A DNA stretch of 29,793 nt from Paramacrobiotus richtersi (GCA_034698045.1 JAQGAU010000369.1:1-29793), one strand, 5' to 3'; shown: positions 10,704 through 21,430, numbered from the stretch's first letter. The notes: a model not told the origin generated them from the letters alone. Program-made: numbers and translations.

Positions 10704-13329
10704 TCATTCTGTAACTTCGAAATAAAATTCTGGCAACTGACCCTGGAAAACAGCTGTAGACCCGTAACTGTTACCATGATAAGCCCCTTGCCCTGAAACA
10801 ATTGGCATATTACGATATGACATACAAGTTAGAGAACCTCAATCCCCATACCGTAAGCTGGATCGGGCGCGTCGAAAAACTGTACCGTGATGTTGTGATT
10901 TTCTGCTCTTGCGGTAACGCTCTGCTTCCCTCCCGTTCCGTACACCGACTGACCGATCTCCTGCAGTCACAGAAAGCAGTACAATCTGTGCGTAACCAGA
11001 GATCACTATTATGTATGTTATGCGGTACTTGAAATTATATATCGTTAGTATTTCGTAGCTATCAATGTCTACTACTACATATCTGTTGCAGCGCCGCTTT
11101 TGCTGTCATTATAATTTATGTGGAAAGTAGTGTTTTTTTAGAAACACTGAATTTCCTTATTTCTTAATAAAACTAAGCCTGATTACTGATACTTGGACCG
11201 AGATGGTGTACAGTAATCCTTCTTTTACGGGCAGTGCCTTGCTCAGCTTAAATTTTGCGATGTTGGACTCCGTTGCGACGGTCGGAAATGTCCACGCATT
11301 GCTAAATGATTGAAATTCTACTTTATCTTTCAGATGGCGGGTCACCCCAGCTTTCCTCCAGGAGCCGTGAGTTAGTTCCTGGCCACTGCCTTCATAGATT
11401 TTCATGGTAGCAGTGCATTGTTTACCGACAGATAATGGGTTCGGAAGATACAGTCCAATTGCACTCAGACTGATTGTAATGGATCTCTGGAGCAAAACAT
11501 GGTTTCTACGACAGTACGTGTAGTAAAAAAGCCGATTACAAACAGCGAAGCCGGAATTGATTCCTTACCGAATGCGAGGTATTACTGTTTGATGAGACTT
11601 GAAATCTGGAAAAGCATAAAACACTCTATGTAAATTGCGCATTTTACAGCGCCGGAAATGTATTAATGCATGGTCAACCTTACGCGATTACATCCGAACT
11701 TCCATCGGCGTTGTCGTGGTACCATCCATTCTACACTCCCGGAAATCTCGACACTCTGATATCTGTGACAAGCAGCCTGGGTTTGGATATAAACTTAGCT
11801 GGTAGTTTTTCATTGGAAAACCAAAACTGAAACAACTGGTTTACTTCATCAGAGAGTAGCAATCCCGACTAAAAGAATAGAGAAGACGGTTTCTGGATAC
11901 GGAGCATCTGCTACATTCGGACTGGAATAATTACCTTCGCTGGTCCAGCAGCAACTTCCTGAGAGGTCATGATGGGAAATCGAACCAAAAAGAGCGCTTC
12001 TCCAAGGTCGGACCGGAAATTCGAACCAGCACAAGGAACTTTTTTTTTATTACAACGCACCGTGGCCCATCTAAAAAAAATAATTCGGTTAGCAAGTAGT
12101 GCTTTCAGTTTACCGGAAGGATGTCCGAGTAGTTCGGAAGCAGTTCTTGGCAACATCAAAAGTCAAGCAATATCGCTTTACTTTATGACAGCATTACAAA
12201 CATCCGCTTCCTTGACTTTCAGTGTGTCCCTGCGCAGAATTTGTTTCAAGACATCAAGGCTGATATTCAGAAAATCAACGGACTGCAATACTGAAGAGCC
12301 CCATAGGTCAACTTTTTCCAAACAAAAGCTTGCCAAATTTGGTTCGTCGTATGACTGCGCCTGAACATACCACAAAAACTTTCACTTTATAGCTTTTCTA
12401 GGACAGCAAGATATTATCTGGAATATTAAAGTAGAAGAATTGCGGTTGAGTATCTCTGATGTGTATGCAGATTTATACTATGAAATCCAAATGCGAAATG
12501 TTGTAACTGGTTAAGCGACGGTTTCTTACCTGTACAAACCAGGTTAAGCAGTTATCCGTGGCTACATTAGTTTTCAAGTTTTCGTCGCAGGCATGCTTTA
12601 GAATCGGAATACCATATTTTTTGGCTGCGTATAACGTTGCAAAAGCAGTGGACTTGTCGAATGGTCCGATCTGGTCATGGTAAATATATCTGATACAAAA
12701 AGAAAGTGGTTTATAAAAATCATGCCAGTATCCTTTGTAGAAAGTTACCTCAGCAGAAGTCGAAACGGCTCCGGATCGATATCTAGTATCTGGACAACAC
12801 CGGTATCTTCTGTCAGACTTCCATAAAACATTGTCTCGAAAACCTCGGTTCCCATTGCCAATAAAAATCTAAACAAACCCAGCACACTAACATGGAAATC
12901 AGCTACAAACTAGGGATATTCGTGCTTTATAAAAACCGTACTAGTATGCCTAATATTGCAAACCATTTCTCATTTCCATACAAACCGTACAATTAAAAAA
13001 TTGGAAGCTATGTACTCCTTCACAAAGTTGATATACCGCACTTCTAAAAGTAATGTTGGTGCAACAACGAATACCATTTCGTCTGCAAAAGCGATTACCA
13101 ACAAGTTTTTACAGCATTTAAACCAGATATTGTCGTTAACGTTTGGCGCTGCATCATACTTGTGTGCCTTTATATCCACAGTAGGGTTTCCGTTTGATGG
13201 AACGACTCGGAACGTGACATCACTTAGAATATCCTTCCCGAGAATATGTTTCGCTCTGTCGGCAATCGTCCGAATTTTTCCTTGCCATCCCCATATCTCT
13301 TCTAACTGGGTTTGATTGTTCGGATTCAT
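10704..13329 (-). CDS. BTB-BACK-PHR paralogue interrupted by an in-frame stop
   Basis: Ten exons on the minus strand: 13329-13160, 12868-12749, 12689-12530, 12360-12182, 12070-11935, 11868-11684, 11605-11569, 11486-11187, 10960-10852, 10792-10704. Exons 2-5 have exactly the same lengths (120, 160, 179, 136 nt) as in the gene at 6817-9751, and every intron phase agrees. Domains: BTB (ILSDVTFRV, FLLAMGTEVFETMFYGSL), BACK (ILRRDTLKVKEADVCNAVIK, LFLVRFPIMTSQEVAAGP) and PHR, ending GQLPEFYFEVTE. The full frame would be 494 codons, but codon 301 is TAG (11733-11731), where the paralogue has Gln in GKQDGW. As read, the product stops at 300 aa, keeping BTB and BACK and losing nearly all of PHR. It could be a young pseudogene, a null allele, a truncated adaptor or a sequencing error. 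I chose the ATG at 13329, before MNPNNQTQ; an in-frame ATG at 13401 also exists. Confidence 0.85.
11731..11733 (-). other. Premature TAG codon in exon 6 of the BTB-BACK-PHR paralogue
   Basis: The frame reads RFPGV, TAG, NGW, against RFDGKQDGW in the sister gene. One C-to-T change from CAG would create it. The next 193 codons are open, and all downstream splice sites are intact. Confidence 0.85.
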
Positions 13330-13669
13330 TTGCACTTCACCACTTTGTAATTGTTGGCTGATTTTGTATGCAAAGAAACCGAGGAACTGACTGAGAAACA
13401 AATAAACAGATCAGTATTTAAGGTGTGTCCAAACTCGTGTCGGAGTTGTCAGCACTTCAATGCTGCACGTATTAACTGTAGCAGGCGATTGCGAACTGCC
13501 CGTTACCCTAAAAGAAGACCTTGTTATCAGATAAGAGTTATATCTCGTGCGTTCGTGGTGGGTATATTGCATGTACAGTGATGCACTACAAACATTCACC
13601 GATCGCACAAACTGCTTGCACTGTGGTGAGATATACATGGATCAACGATACTATTATTTGATACGGAAA

Positions 13670-14390
13670 TTACTTGAGAGCGATAATAGTAGCCGCACGT
13701 AGAGGCCTTCCTTCGGGCTCACCATGCATGCCGCTGATTAGTCCAGAAGCGACAACGTCGAACGTACTATTGTACTGTACAATCATTCCCCTATAAATGC
13801 TAACCTGAAACTGAATGGCTGGGAAGCTGGTGGACGAAAGACCGTGATGAGAATCTTTCGCGTTTCGTCCCAGGACAATTATTTGTGGAAAACGTTTTTC
13901 TTACGAAACTCTTCTTCGCTTTTCCAAAAAAATAAAAACTGGCTTAGCAGCGCAACCATTTCTTACGAAGGTGATGCTGTAGAGAAAATTTCCGTTTCCC
14001 AGGTTCTGGAAAACAAAGTGCAGACTGTTGTAAAATAAGCAGCGGCATCGATAGAAGGGTGTGCCCAAAACCGGTGCATGGAAACAATTGTCAAAATTGT
14101 TTCGTTTGCCGCAGTCCCGGAAACGAGACCTTTACATGCCTGCCCGAAACACATATTGTATGAGAATTTGTCATTTATGCGACGTGTACTGATCTCGAAT
14201 CTTTTCGTGAACGAAGGTGAAAGAAGGAAAACTCCAAAATCAACACGGCTTTTGGAACTGGTAGCCGTTTCGCCATCAGCAGACCGGTATCGTTTTCGTG
14301 CATGCAGAGCAGCGATTAATATTTTACACTTTTTTCTTACTAATTCAGGAGTTTTTATTACTAAAGTAGCAAGAAAGGAGAAATAAATTA
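13670..14390 (-). pseudogene. Possible decayed third BTB-BACK-PHR copy (weak)
   Basis: Two adjoining minus-strand frames resemble parts of the neighbouring BTB proteins in order. The first (to 13963) contains NETILTIVSMHRFWAHPSID, reminiscent of the end of BTB and start of BACK. The second contains FPAIQFQVS and STFDVVASGLISG, reminiscent of the start of PHR (IAFQVS... and SLSAIGLYL in the paralogue), and ends at a TAA at 13670-13672. An internal TAA at about 13897 and a frame change break it. The similarity is by eye only and well below that between the two clear genes; plus-strand open frames of 64 and 102 codons overlap. Other readings, including no gene at all, remain open. Confidence 0.25.
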
Positions 14391-15047
14391 ACTACGTGGG
14401 GCATGCTGGCGTTTGATTCATACGGTTTTGCAGACTTCCTTTTCAAAAGTTGCAAGTTTAATTTCGAAGCTTGAAGAACAAGCCGTTATGAAAGCAATGT
14501 GCGACCTGAATCTACTGTACAGGACATTGAGGACTACTACATAGTGCATCTCGCACTTCTAAACGGGACAAGTTGACCCAGAAAACCGACTGCATCGAAC
14601 GCTGATCATCACAAAGTCATTTGTAAAACGCTACAAACTACGGTTTGAAAACTACATAATATTATTACGCTTTTGTAACCTGCCTTGCAGATGCAGTGAA
14701 TAACAACGGACCAACCAACAACAGCAAAATGAATGGTTTACATAATTAATCGACAAGATACCTTTGGTCACATTCAACCAAAAGACAGCATCAATTATTT
14801 TAAAAATACCATTATACAAAAACCACACTATGTAACTGAATCTAAATCGTACCACATACTACTGTAAGTATGAATCAATACTAGAAAAACAGCATTTTCA
14901 CGTCATTTACCATTTACCAATCATACAAAAGAGAGCAATTTGGTTTGCATCAGTCTAATTAAAGTACTAAAAACAGATCCATAAACTGAGAAAAGCTGCA
15001 TAATAACAAAAGGCATTTAAATTTCAGTCCCGATACAAAGGACACAA
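14391..15047. other. Intergenic region, no gene seen
   Basis: AT-rich stretch forming the 3' flank of the second MS4A-like gene on the minus strand. Nothing with domain or splice support was found. The 21-bp element at 14557-14577 recurs at 5155-5175 with two mismatches. Confidence 0.5.
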
Positions 15048-15970
15048 TCAAGCCTCCACCGTCTCACTCGTCTTCACAGGAACCGGCATCACCGTCCCCA
15101 CATTCCGCAGATTCATCCCGATAATAGTCAACTGGAATCCGGTGAGCAGCACTGCAATGACATGCAGTATCAACAGGACACTCCCCTGCACCAGCACCGA
15201 CACATACCGCTCCCCATGCTGACACGACATGATGACAATGTACACGTTCAGTGCCAGGAAGAAGACATGCCCGGCGGCTGCAAAGGCATTGATCACGGCG
15301 GAACGGGTCAGGGTGTTGCGGCGGGAGGGAGCGGTTTCCCCGTTGCGACAGGGTCGCGCCAGGAGGATGCCGAATGTTCCGCAGACGATAAAGTACACGT
15401 CGAACACCACACCGAAGGCGATGTCGTATGTGATGCCTTTGTCCTCGCGGCGGATCTTGGCGATGCCTAAAATGCCTTAACAAAAGTCGATTATAAGAAA
15501 CGTGTTGAAGATTCAGTCAACTCGAATCCACCTTGAATATATCATTACTTACTAATCAACTGCAATAGCAAGGTTTATTTGCTACACACCGGTTTTTAAA
15601 AAACACTGGGGTTATAAATAATCGCTTTTCAAAACTGAATGAATCTTTCGATGGGTACGAAAACGGGCTACTTTCTCCCAAGAAATATTACGTTTATAAA
15701 GTAATCGAAGTATATTGCGCTAAACCGTAAAGTAGTGACAGCTAGACTGCCAAAACCGGTTTACTACGGTAGTTTTGATTAATGAGATCTGAAGCTCAGT
15801 GTGTTATCGTCATCTGTCACAACGGTCCTCGCGATATGCATGTTTTCCTTACCTGTAAGATCGATCACCAGAAGCCCCGCTCCCATCACAATCTGCAGAA
15901 TCCCCAGGATAAAAGCATAGTTGGAGAACAGGATCCTGCTGTCCAGACGGTTGACGTAGTAGCCCGTCAT
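15048..15970 (-). CDS. MS4A/CD20-like four-transmembrane protein, copy 2
   Basis: Two exons: 15970-15853 and 15466-15048, 178 aa. The donor is ACAG|GTAAGG, the acceptor TTTTAG|GC, and the join is phase 1. Exon 1 is 118 nt, as in copy 1, and encodes the N-terminus plus TM1 (FILGILQIVMGAGLLVIDL), which carries the LGxxQxxxG pattern of MS4A proteins. Exon 2 holds TM2 (ending VCGTFGILLARP), TM3 (AAAGHVFFLALNVYIVIM) and TM4 (VLLILHVIAVLLTGFQLTII), then a short tail ending TSETVEA. Exon 2 is clearly richer in GC than its flanks. Overall identity to copy 1 is low, but exon structure, TM1 pattern and the CGxFGIL(L/A)xRP signature agree. Role unknown; membrane adaptor or channel-associated functions are known in vertebrate relatives. 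Confidence 0.7.
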
Positions 15971-17286
15971 TCTTCAGCGCTGACCAGTGGTTCAAGATAA
16001 AAGAACAATATCGGGAACGTACACGTGCTTTTCCAGTTGACAAAGATAAAAAAGTACTTTGTGAATATCACGGCATTCTTTGTTTGAACAAGCGTCGAGA
16101 TGGAAATGAAAACATCGTTCTAGAAATAATTGCCCAACCTGCGTTTGCAACGTATCGCCAGCTGCGATCAGCAGTTACTCAGACTGGTTTGAACATGATG
16201 GGAATGCCGCATACATACGACATGACTCAAATCGCGGTGATTCACCTGATCTTGATCTGTAGACTCACGCGATCGCTGACTTGTCGGAAATCGATTTAAA
16301 GTTGCAAATCATAACTATGAGCCAAGGCCATAATTTGATCACAGGAAGTAAGGAACGTTTTTCACACGCATCCTGTCATCCAGAATCTTCGGGTACTTCC
16401 TTCGAAGTAAATATCTCCTTATTACAGTACTTACGTGTGTTTGTAATGGCGCATTCGGCGACGGAAAGAAGACTACATTCACTACACAGTGTAACTGTAC
16501 GTACAGGTAGCTTACTGTTTAACATGCCTAACCGACTGAACATAATGTAAACTGAAGGGGAAAAGTAAAACAGCAAGCCCAAGGAAGATCATTAATCTTA
16601 CGAGAGGAAACTACCGGAACCGGCAACAGACTGGGTTTTACATTACGTAAACAGGTGAGTTTGGCACACTTCGAAAATGACGTACCAGACACCCCTTAGA
16701 GTTTAGACCTATACGAGCATGGCGAGTTAGTGTACGTTACTCTCCAGATTCTTCTCAGGATTATTATTAATTATTACAGCTATCAGCTAGATAGTACTAC
16801 CGACTACGTACGTACAGCTACATGTATATTTACACATGTAGGACAGGGATGAATTATTTTGCCACTTTCAGTACCGGTTTCCATGCCTCGTGGAACCAAA
16901 CCTGGAACCAACACAACTGAAGGAAGAACAACAAAATTATTGGTTATCGATTTGCGCTACTCTGTGGGCTTGACAAATTCCGACATTAGTGCATTTGTGC
17001 CTGTTGCTAAGTGCGGTATCGCACGGAATTCATAGAACATTACCTGAAATGTCCCTGCATTTAGTGCATTATCGCAGCAATGGTGCCCAGTAATCCCATA
17101 CTGCATGGAAAACCAAGAAGGAAATTTCATGTACAGGTGGATAACCTTGGCAGTTACGCATTCGCACACAGAGTGCCATGTTAAAAGCTCACATTCAGCC
17201 TGCTTTATAATACAACAAATTCATAATAATGCGATTTATTGTCTTAATGTATACGTAGAGTCTGCTGATGTCGCGACTATGGTGAA
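15971..17286. other. Intergenic region between divergent genes, no gene seen
   Basis: This 1.3-kb stretch separates the minus-strand MS4A-like gene from the plus-strand gene at 17287 and should contain both promoters. Open frames at 16084-16299 and 16281-16550 (+) show no domain, and I could not tie them to splice sites. No TATA box stands out at a convincing distance from either start. Confidence 0.5.
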
Positions 17287-19089
17287 ATGGAATTATCCTT
17301 AAAATGGTGGTGGTGCTTAATCTACTCCGTGAACTTCATCTACGGTAAGTGCAGCTCGTTAATAAGTCTCAGTTTTAGAATTCCGTGAGAGTTTCAAGAG
17401 CGGTGACTGCAAAGACAGATTACTGAATGCGACGAAGATATAGTAATAATTATTTAAAATATTCTCCGTGTATGTCTAGTTGAGCGACCTAGACCGTACG
17501 GATACACTGTAAAACTACTAAAAACTACAAACATGACACTCATTTCGGGTTTCATATTGCAGCACAGAAATACCTAAGTTTTGGTCCTACTGGCTACGTA
17601 AACGAAACCCTCGGCAGCCTGACTGTCAACTTCTTCGTCAACTTCAACATCAGCACCTACGTCCGGAACACCACTGTCGCGACCGCTGTCGTGGACTGGG
17701 TGGCTAGTTGCAAGCGTGACATTACATCAGAGTACTTGAAAATTGTTGATCTAAGCATTAACAATGCCACCCAACTGGATCTCAATGGGCCGAAATACAT
17801 GGACAACGATCTGGCTTTCATTTCTCTACAGTGGAAGCAAGCTTTCCAAACCGATATCCAGAGAAAGGTCGCCTGCATCTTGTACACACAGTATAATACG
17901 TTAGGAGAAGTGGAAGGAATACGAACCGCACTGGTCTCGGTGATCGACACGGTGGTGGCCAACTGGATGCTGCGACGCATAACGACGACGGTGAAAAATC
18001 TAGCCAGACTACGCCAGCAAAATATCACCCGGATGCGTGAGGACTTTGAGACCAATCCACGGATTCAGGCTCTCAACGCGTATGATGAGTACGACGCGCT
18101 GGCCAATCAGAGTCTGCGTGACATTGGTGACCTTTCGTTGTTTCTGGCCAAATGCGCCAATTACACGGCATACTTTGGAACACGGGGACTGACGTTTGAT
18201 AAAGACAACCGCACGGGATTCTTCGCGCAGGTGGTAGTCGATTTGCTACAGAAATGCTGCCCGGAGACGTTTGCACGACCGAGTTTCACCGATTTGATTG
18301 AAGATTTACATAATGCTACCACGAGCAAAATCGCTACCGATTACAACAACAACCAAACACTCGTGGATGCATTTCATTATGGGTACATTTTCAACTTGGT
18401 CAGCTACGGATGGCTGCAGCAGTTGCAGCGGTTTCTGCACGATTTGGATGATGCGTACTCGTTGGAGAGCGATGATCTGTGGGCCACCCATACTGACGCC
18501 CAGCCGCCGATTAGTCCTTGTAAGTGACCTTTTTAGTCTGAAAGTTGTGACGCGGTGATGCCAAATTTATTACTGAATCGTTAACGAGCACTTTTTTAGC
18601 GGTGATCATTGTATCGCTTGCGATCAACATTTCGGGAAACTTGGATTCGACTGGCATCATGGCCAAGCTACGCTACCAGAATCTTATCCAAAATATTACG
18701 CTGTCTCTCAACCGAACAAAGATTCCTTTGTGGATTTATGGTCAGTATTGCCCTTTCTTTAATTGTACTTTTTATGGCACACTGAAGTTACCACTGAATG
18801 AATGACTAATTTTTACGTTGTGTGTGGAAAATCTGAATCAAGAATAGTTCGGCTACGTTTCTGGCGCATATATTCTAAAAACTGTTGTTGGTTTGCGTTA
18901 GAGGATCCTGGAGAGGCCAATCACCACGACACGGCCGTAGCGGCGACAGTTATCAGCTGGATGAATTTCATAACAGCGCTTGGTGTTACGGGATACTTTG
19001 TTCGTCAGCTTCGCAAATCCGAACGTTACCAATTGCCTGTACCAAAAGAACAAGACGCTGACGAGTACTTGGACAACGCATATACGTAG
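17287..19089 (+). CDS. Unrecognised type I membrane glycoprotein (447 aa)
   Basis: Four exons: 17287-17344, 17563-18519, 18600-18740, 18902-19089, joined in phase 1 at every intron (donors GTAAGT, GTAAGT, GTCAGT; acceptors TTGCAG, TTTTAG, GCGTTAG). Exon 1 encodes a signal peptide (MELSLKWWWCLIYSVNFIYA) with probable cleavage before QKYL. The ectodomain of about 370 residues carries roughly a dozen N-x-S/T sites (NETL, NIST, NTTV, NNAT, NITR, NQSL, NYTA, NRTG, NATT, NNQT, NISG, NITL, NRTK), few cysteines, and much predicted helix. A single TM near residues 396-418 (AVAATVISWMNFITALGVTG) is followed by a short charged tail with tyrosines (YQLPVP, DEYLDNAYT). The layout implies a cell-surface or endomembrane protein. 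I recognise no family; it may be lineage-specific. The gene structure is well supported, the function is unknown. Confidence 0.8.
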
Positions 19090-19303
19090 CATGATACGTA
19101 CTTATATGGCACATTTGCGCTTCGGTGCGTTTTTTGTCAAGCAGATATGATGCTCCGCTGGGGATATATCATATATGTATTCAAGTAATTTTACGCGCGG
19201 CGAATATCACAGTGGCGAATCGGCGATATGTACTGCTGACAATAACCCAGGTTATGCCGGAATGAATGCCTAACCGCGCATACCATCAAAAATCCAGTAT
19301 TAG

Positions 19304-19309
19304 AATAAA
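19304..19309 (+). promoter_or_regulatory. Candidate polyadenylation signal AATAAA
   Basis: The canonical hexamer lies about 215 nt after the TAG at 19087-19089 of the membrane glycoprotein gene, a reasonable 3' UTR length for a compact genome. Confidence 0.5.
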
Positions 19310-20193
19310 GAAAGTTGCTCTAGTAGCAATTATTTTAAGTACGTAACTGACCGATACGACATCTTTTTTTACGTAGTAGATCGTGCACATTACAATACAC
19401 TCTGATATCATTAATATACGTTACGGCCACAATAGATTTTCCGACATTACGGACACATGTCTTAGCGGAGACTCTGCACTATTTACAAATTACATATGGT
19501 AGGTACATGGGATCGCTGTCGGCGGGCATTGAATGACCGAAGCGAAGCAACTACGGCGCTACGAAAAGTCAAACGGTTCAGAGTTATAAGCATGTTCTTT
19601 ACCATGGGTTTTTTCAAAGTACGGTAGGTCCCTTACTACGGTGTTGTTGCGCAGCAGACTATTATCATTATTAAAAAATTAATTAAATAATAATAGTGAC
19701 CGACCGACTGACGGACGGACATTGAAAACCATTTGAGTTGAGCACAGAGGACTTTGCTCCGCTTCAGTCGAATATGAAATTTGTATTTCAGAAAATTATG
19801 GTTTTCCTGTATAGTTGCCACTAAGTTGTGCGTTCCGTTCAGGGCTTAACTGTTTGCCGACAGAGTGAATTAAATAAGAAATAAATCTCACATTGCAATT
19901 AAAATTTAAATCAAAAGTAATCATATACTAGTAAGCGTCTGTACCACTTGACCGCTAAACTTTAAACTAGCTTTTATAACTCGTTTTTCCAAGCAGATAC
20001 GGATTCCAGTAGAAACACGCCCCTAGAAATACTGAAGAGCTATGCGCAATGTGCACTGTGCTTTATTACAAATGTACAATCGAATGAGTATTTGTCCATC
20101 GGGAACCACTTAGTCGTAACAAATATACAGCAGTTATAAATACTTAATAGGTGAATTTACTTCACCGACTTGTTCTCGTGCGTCGTTTAACAA
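19310..20193. other. Intergenic region between convergent genes
   Basis: No gene seen. It holds the 3' ends of the glycoprotein gene (+) and the kinase gene (-). A loose AT-rich inverted repeat (about 19658-19696) is followed by a short GACC/GACG-type simple repeat near 19698-19721. The kinase 3' flank carries AATAAA on the minus strand at 20062-20067. Confidence 0.5.
20062..20067 (-). promoter_or_regulatory. Candidate polyadenylation signal AATAAA of the kinase gene
   Basis: The minus-strand hexamer lies about 127 nt past the kinase TAA at 20194-20196. The distance fits a normal short 3' UTR. Confidence 0.45.
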
Positions 20194-21430
20194 TTAATAG
20201 TGCATGGCTGGACAATTGGGCGGCTGAACCGGTCCTGGAATACCCATATTCCAGGAGGGCCGTTCTGGAATACTCATACGAAATGAAAAATGGAATGAAG
20301 GTAAACCGAAACGACGACTTGGTGCTTCCGGAATCAAAACAAGAGGATCCCGAAGAACTTCGGCATGGATTGTACCTAAACGTTCTGATACCCTTGCAGG
20401 CGAAATTCGCAGTTTTGGATCTACGTCGAAGCACTGATTGATCACTTCAGCCAAGTCCTTACGTAGCCTTTCGGGAACGAGTGGTACAAATCCATCTGCG
20501 ATCCTGTACATTACAGCCTGATCATCTTTCGATCCATTGGCTTGAAAAATTTCCTCTTTGAATCCTTTTAGGACTTTACGCCGATGAAGCCATATCTCCT
20601 CTACACCCAGGCAGCAATTACCAAGCTCGAGGATTATGACCCCTATGCTCCATACATCTGTTCCCCGGCCTGGCTCCACGCTGTTTTTTGGATGTGTGAA
20701 CTTCTTCACCATTTCTGGTGACATGAATCGGGCGGTCCCACGCAAATGCGTAATTTCTTCAGTTGTAAAACTGCGTTTCATTGTAACCCGATCATCCAAA
20801 TCACCGATCCGCAAACGATACTTACCCCCATTTTCCCGTTGCATTAAAACATTTGCTGGTTTTAAGTCAGTATGTATCACTTTCCTGGAGTGCAGATAGT
20901 TTACCCCGTTTGCTATCTGACGTCCAAAGTCGGTCATTCTGAATAGTGGCAGTACCTCGGATGCTTCATGCTGCTTACGTAAATATCCTGCTAGGTCGCC
21001 ATCTGTAACAACAAACAATTACAGTACATAGAGTGTCTTGCTTTTGTGGTTTGAAATGCGCAATTATGGCAGTTTCGTTCAACATTGCCCTACCTGGATA
21101 ATAGTCCATCATCAGTTGAACAGTGCACATATGAGCACTTTGCACATATGACTCAATAATCTCTACCCTATGGTACGGAACTATATTGTCATGTTCCAGT
21201 GCCAACAGGGACTGCCATTCTCGGGCCCGGAAATTCTCTTTATTAGAACCTTTCTTTGCGGTATCTCTGTCGCGTAGATGGATTTCTTTAACCGCTACCG
21301 TCAAGGCACCTGTATATTCTCCCGGTATCTTGATCGTAGCTCTGAAAACACTGCCAAACGAGCCAGCACCAATACAGTCCGCAGTGTGGCTGAACTTGTA
21401 CGTACAGACCTTGCCGAAATATTGTGGCAT
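20194..21430 (-). CDS. Ser/Thr protein kinase, MAP3K/STE-like, with HTD and DLD motifs
   Basis: Two exons: 21430-21094 and 21002-20194, joined in phase 1 across a 91-nt intron (G|GTAGGG, TTACAG|AT); 381 aa, essentially a bare kinase domain. Visible motifs: glycine loop GAGSFG at 21-26, VAVK lysine at 48, alpha-C glutamate at 71 (REWQSL), catalytic loop HTDLKPANVL at 156-165, metal-binding segment GDLDD with DLD at 180-182, SPE at 207-209, and DVWSIGVIILELG. Catalytic Asp158, Lys160, Asn163 and Asp180 are present, so activity is possible. The HRD arginine is Thr (a non-RD kinase) and DFG is DLD, both unusual. The sequence around REWQSLLALEHDNIVPYH and DYYPDGDLAGYL resembles MAP3K/STE-type kinases, but the group assignment is tentative. 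The C-terminal tail is rich in Pro and Met (IPERPSWNMGIPGPVQPP). No regulatory domain is attached. Confidence 0.9.
20234..20255. repeat. Perfect 9-bp hairpin inside the kinase 3' coding end
   Basis: CCTGGAATA at 20234-20242 and TATTCCAGG at 20247-20255 flank the 4-nt loop CCCA. It lies in the codons for the Pro-rich C-terminal tail. A related GGAATAC motif follows at about 20267. It may reflect a small local duplication. Confidence 0.55.

Noticed and set aside
15162..15480. Plus-strand frames of 102 and 83 codons over MS4A-like exon 2
   Set aside because: Antisense to an exon with three clear transmembrane segments and a matched acceptor; no independent support.
17657..18276. Minus-strand frames of 132 and 67 codons inside the glycoprotein gene
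   Set aside because: The plus-strand frame is longer, has consistent splice sites, a signal peptide and regular sequons; the minus frames are shadows.
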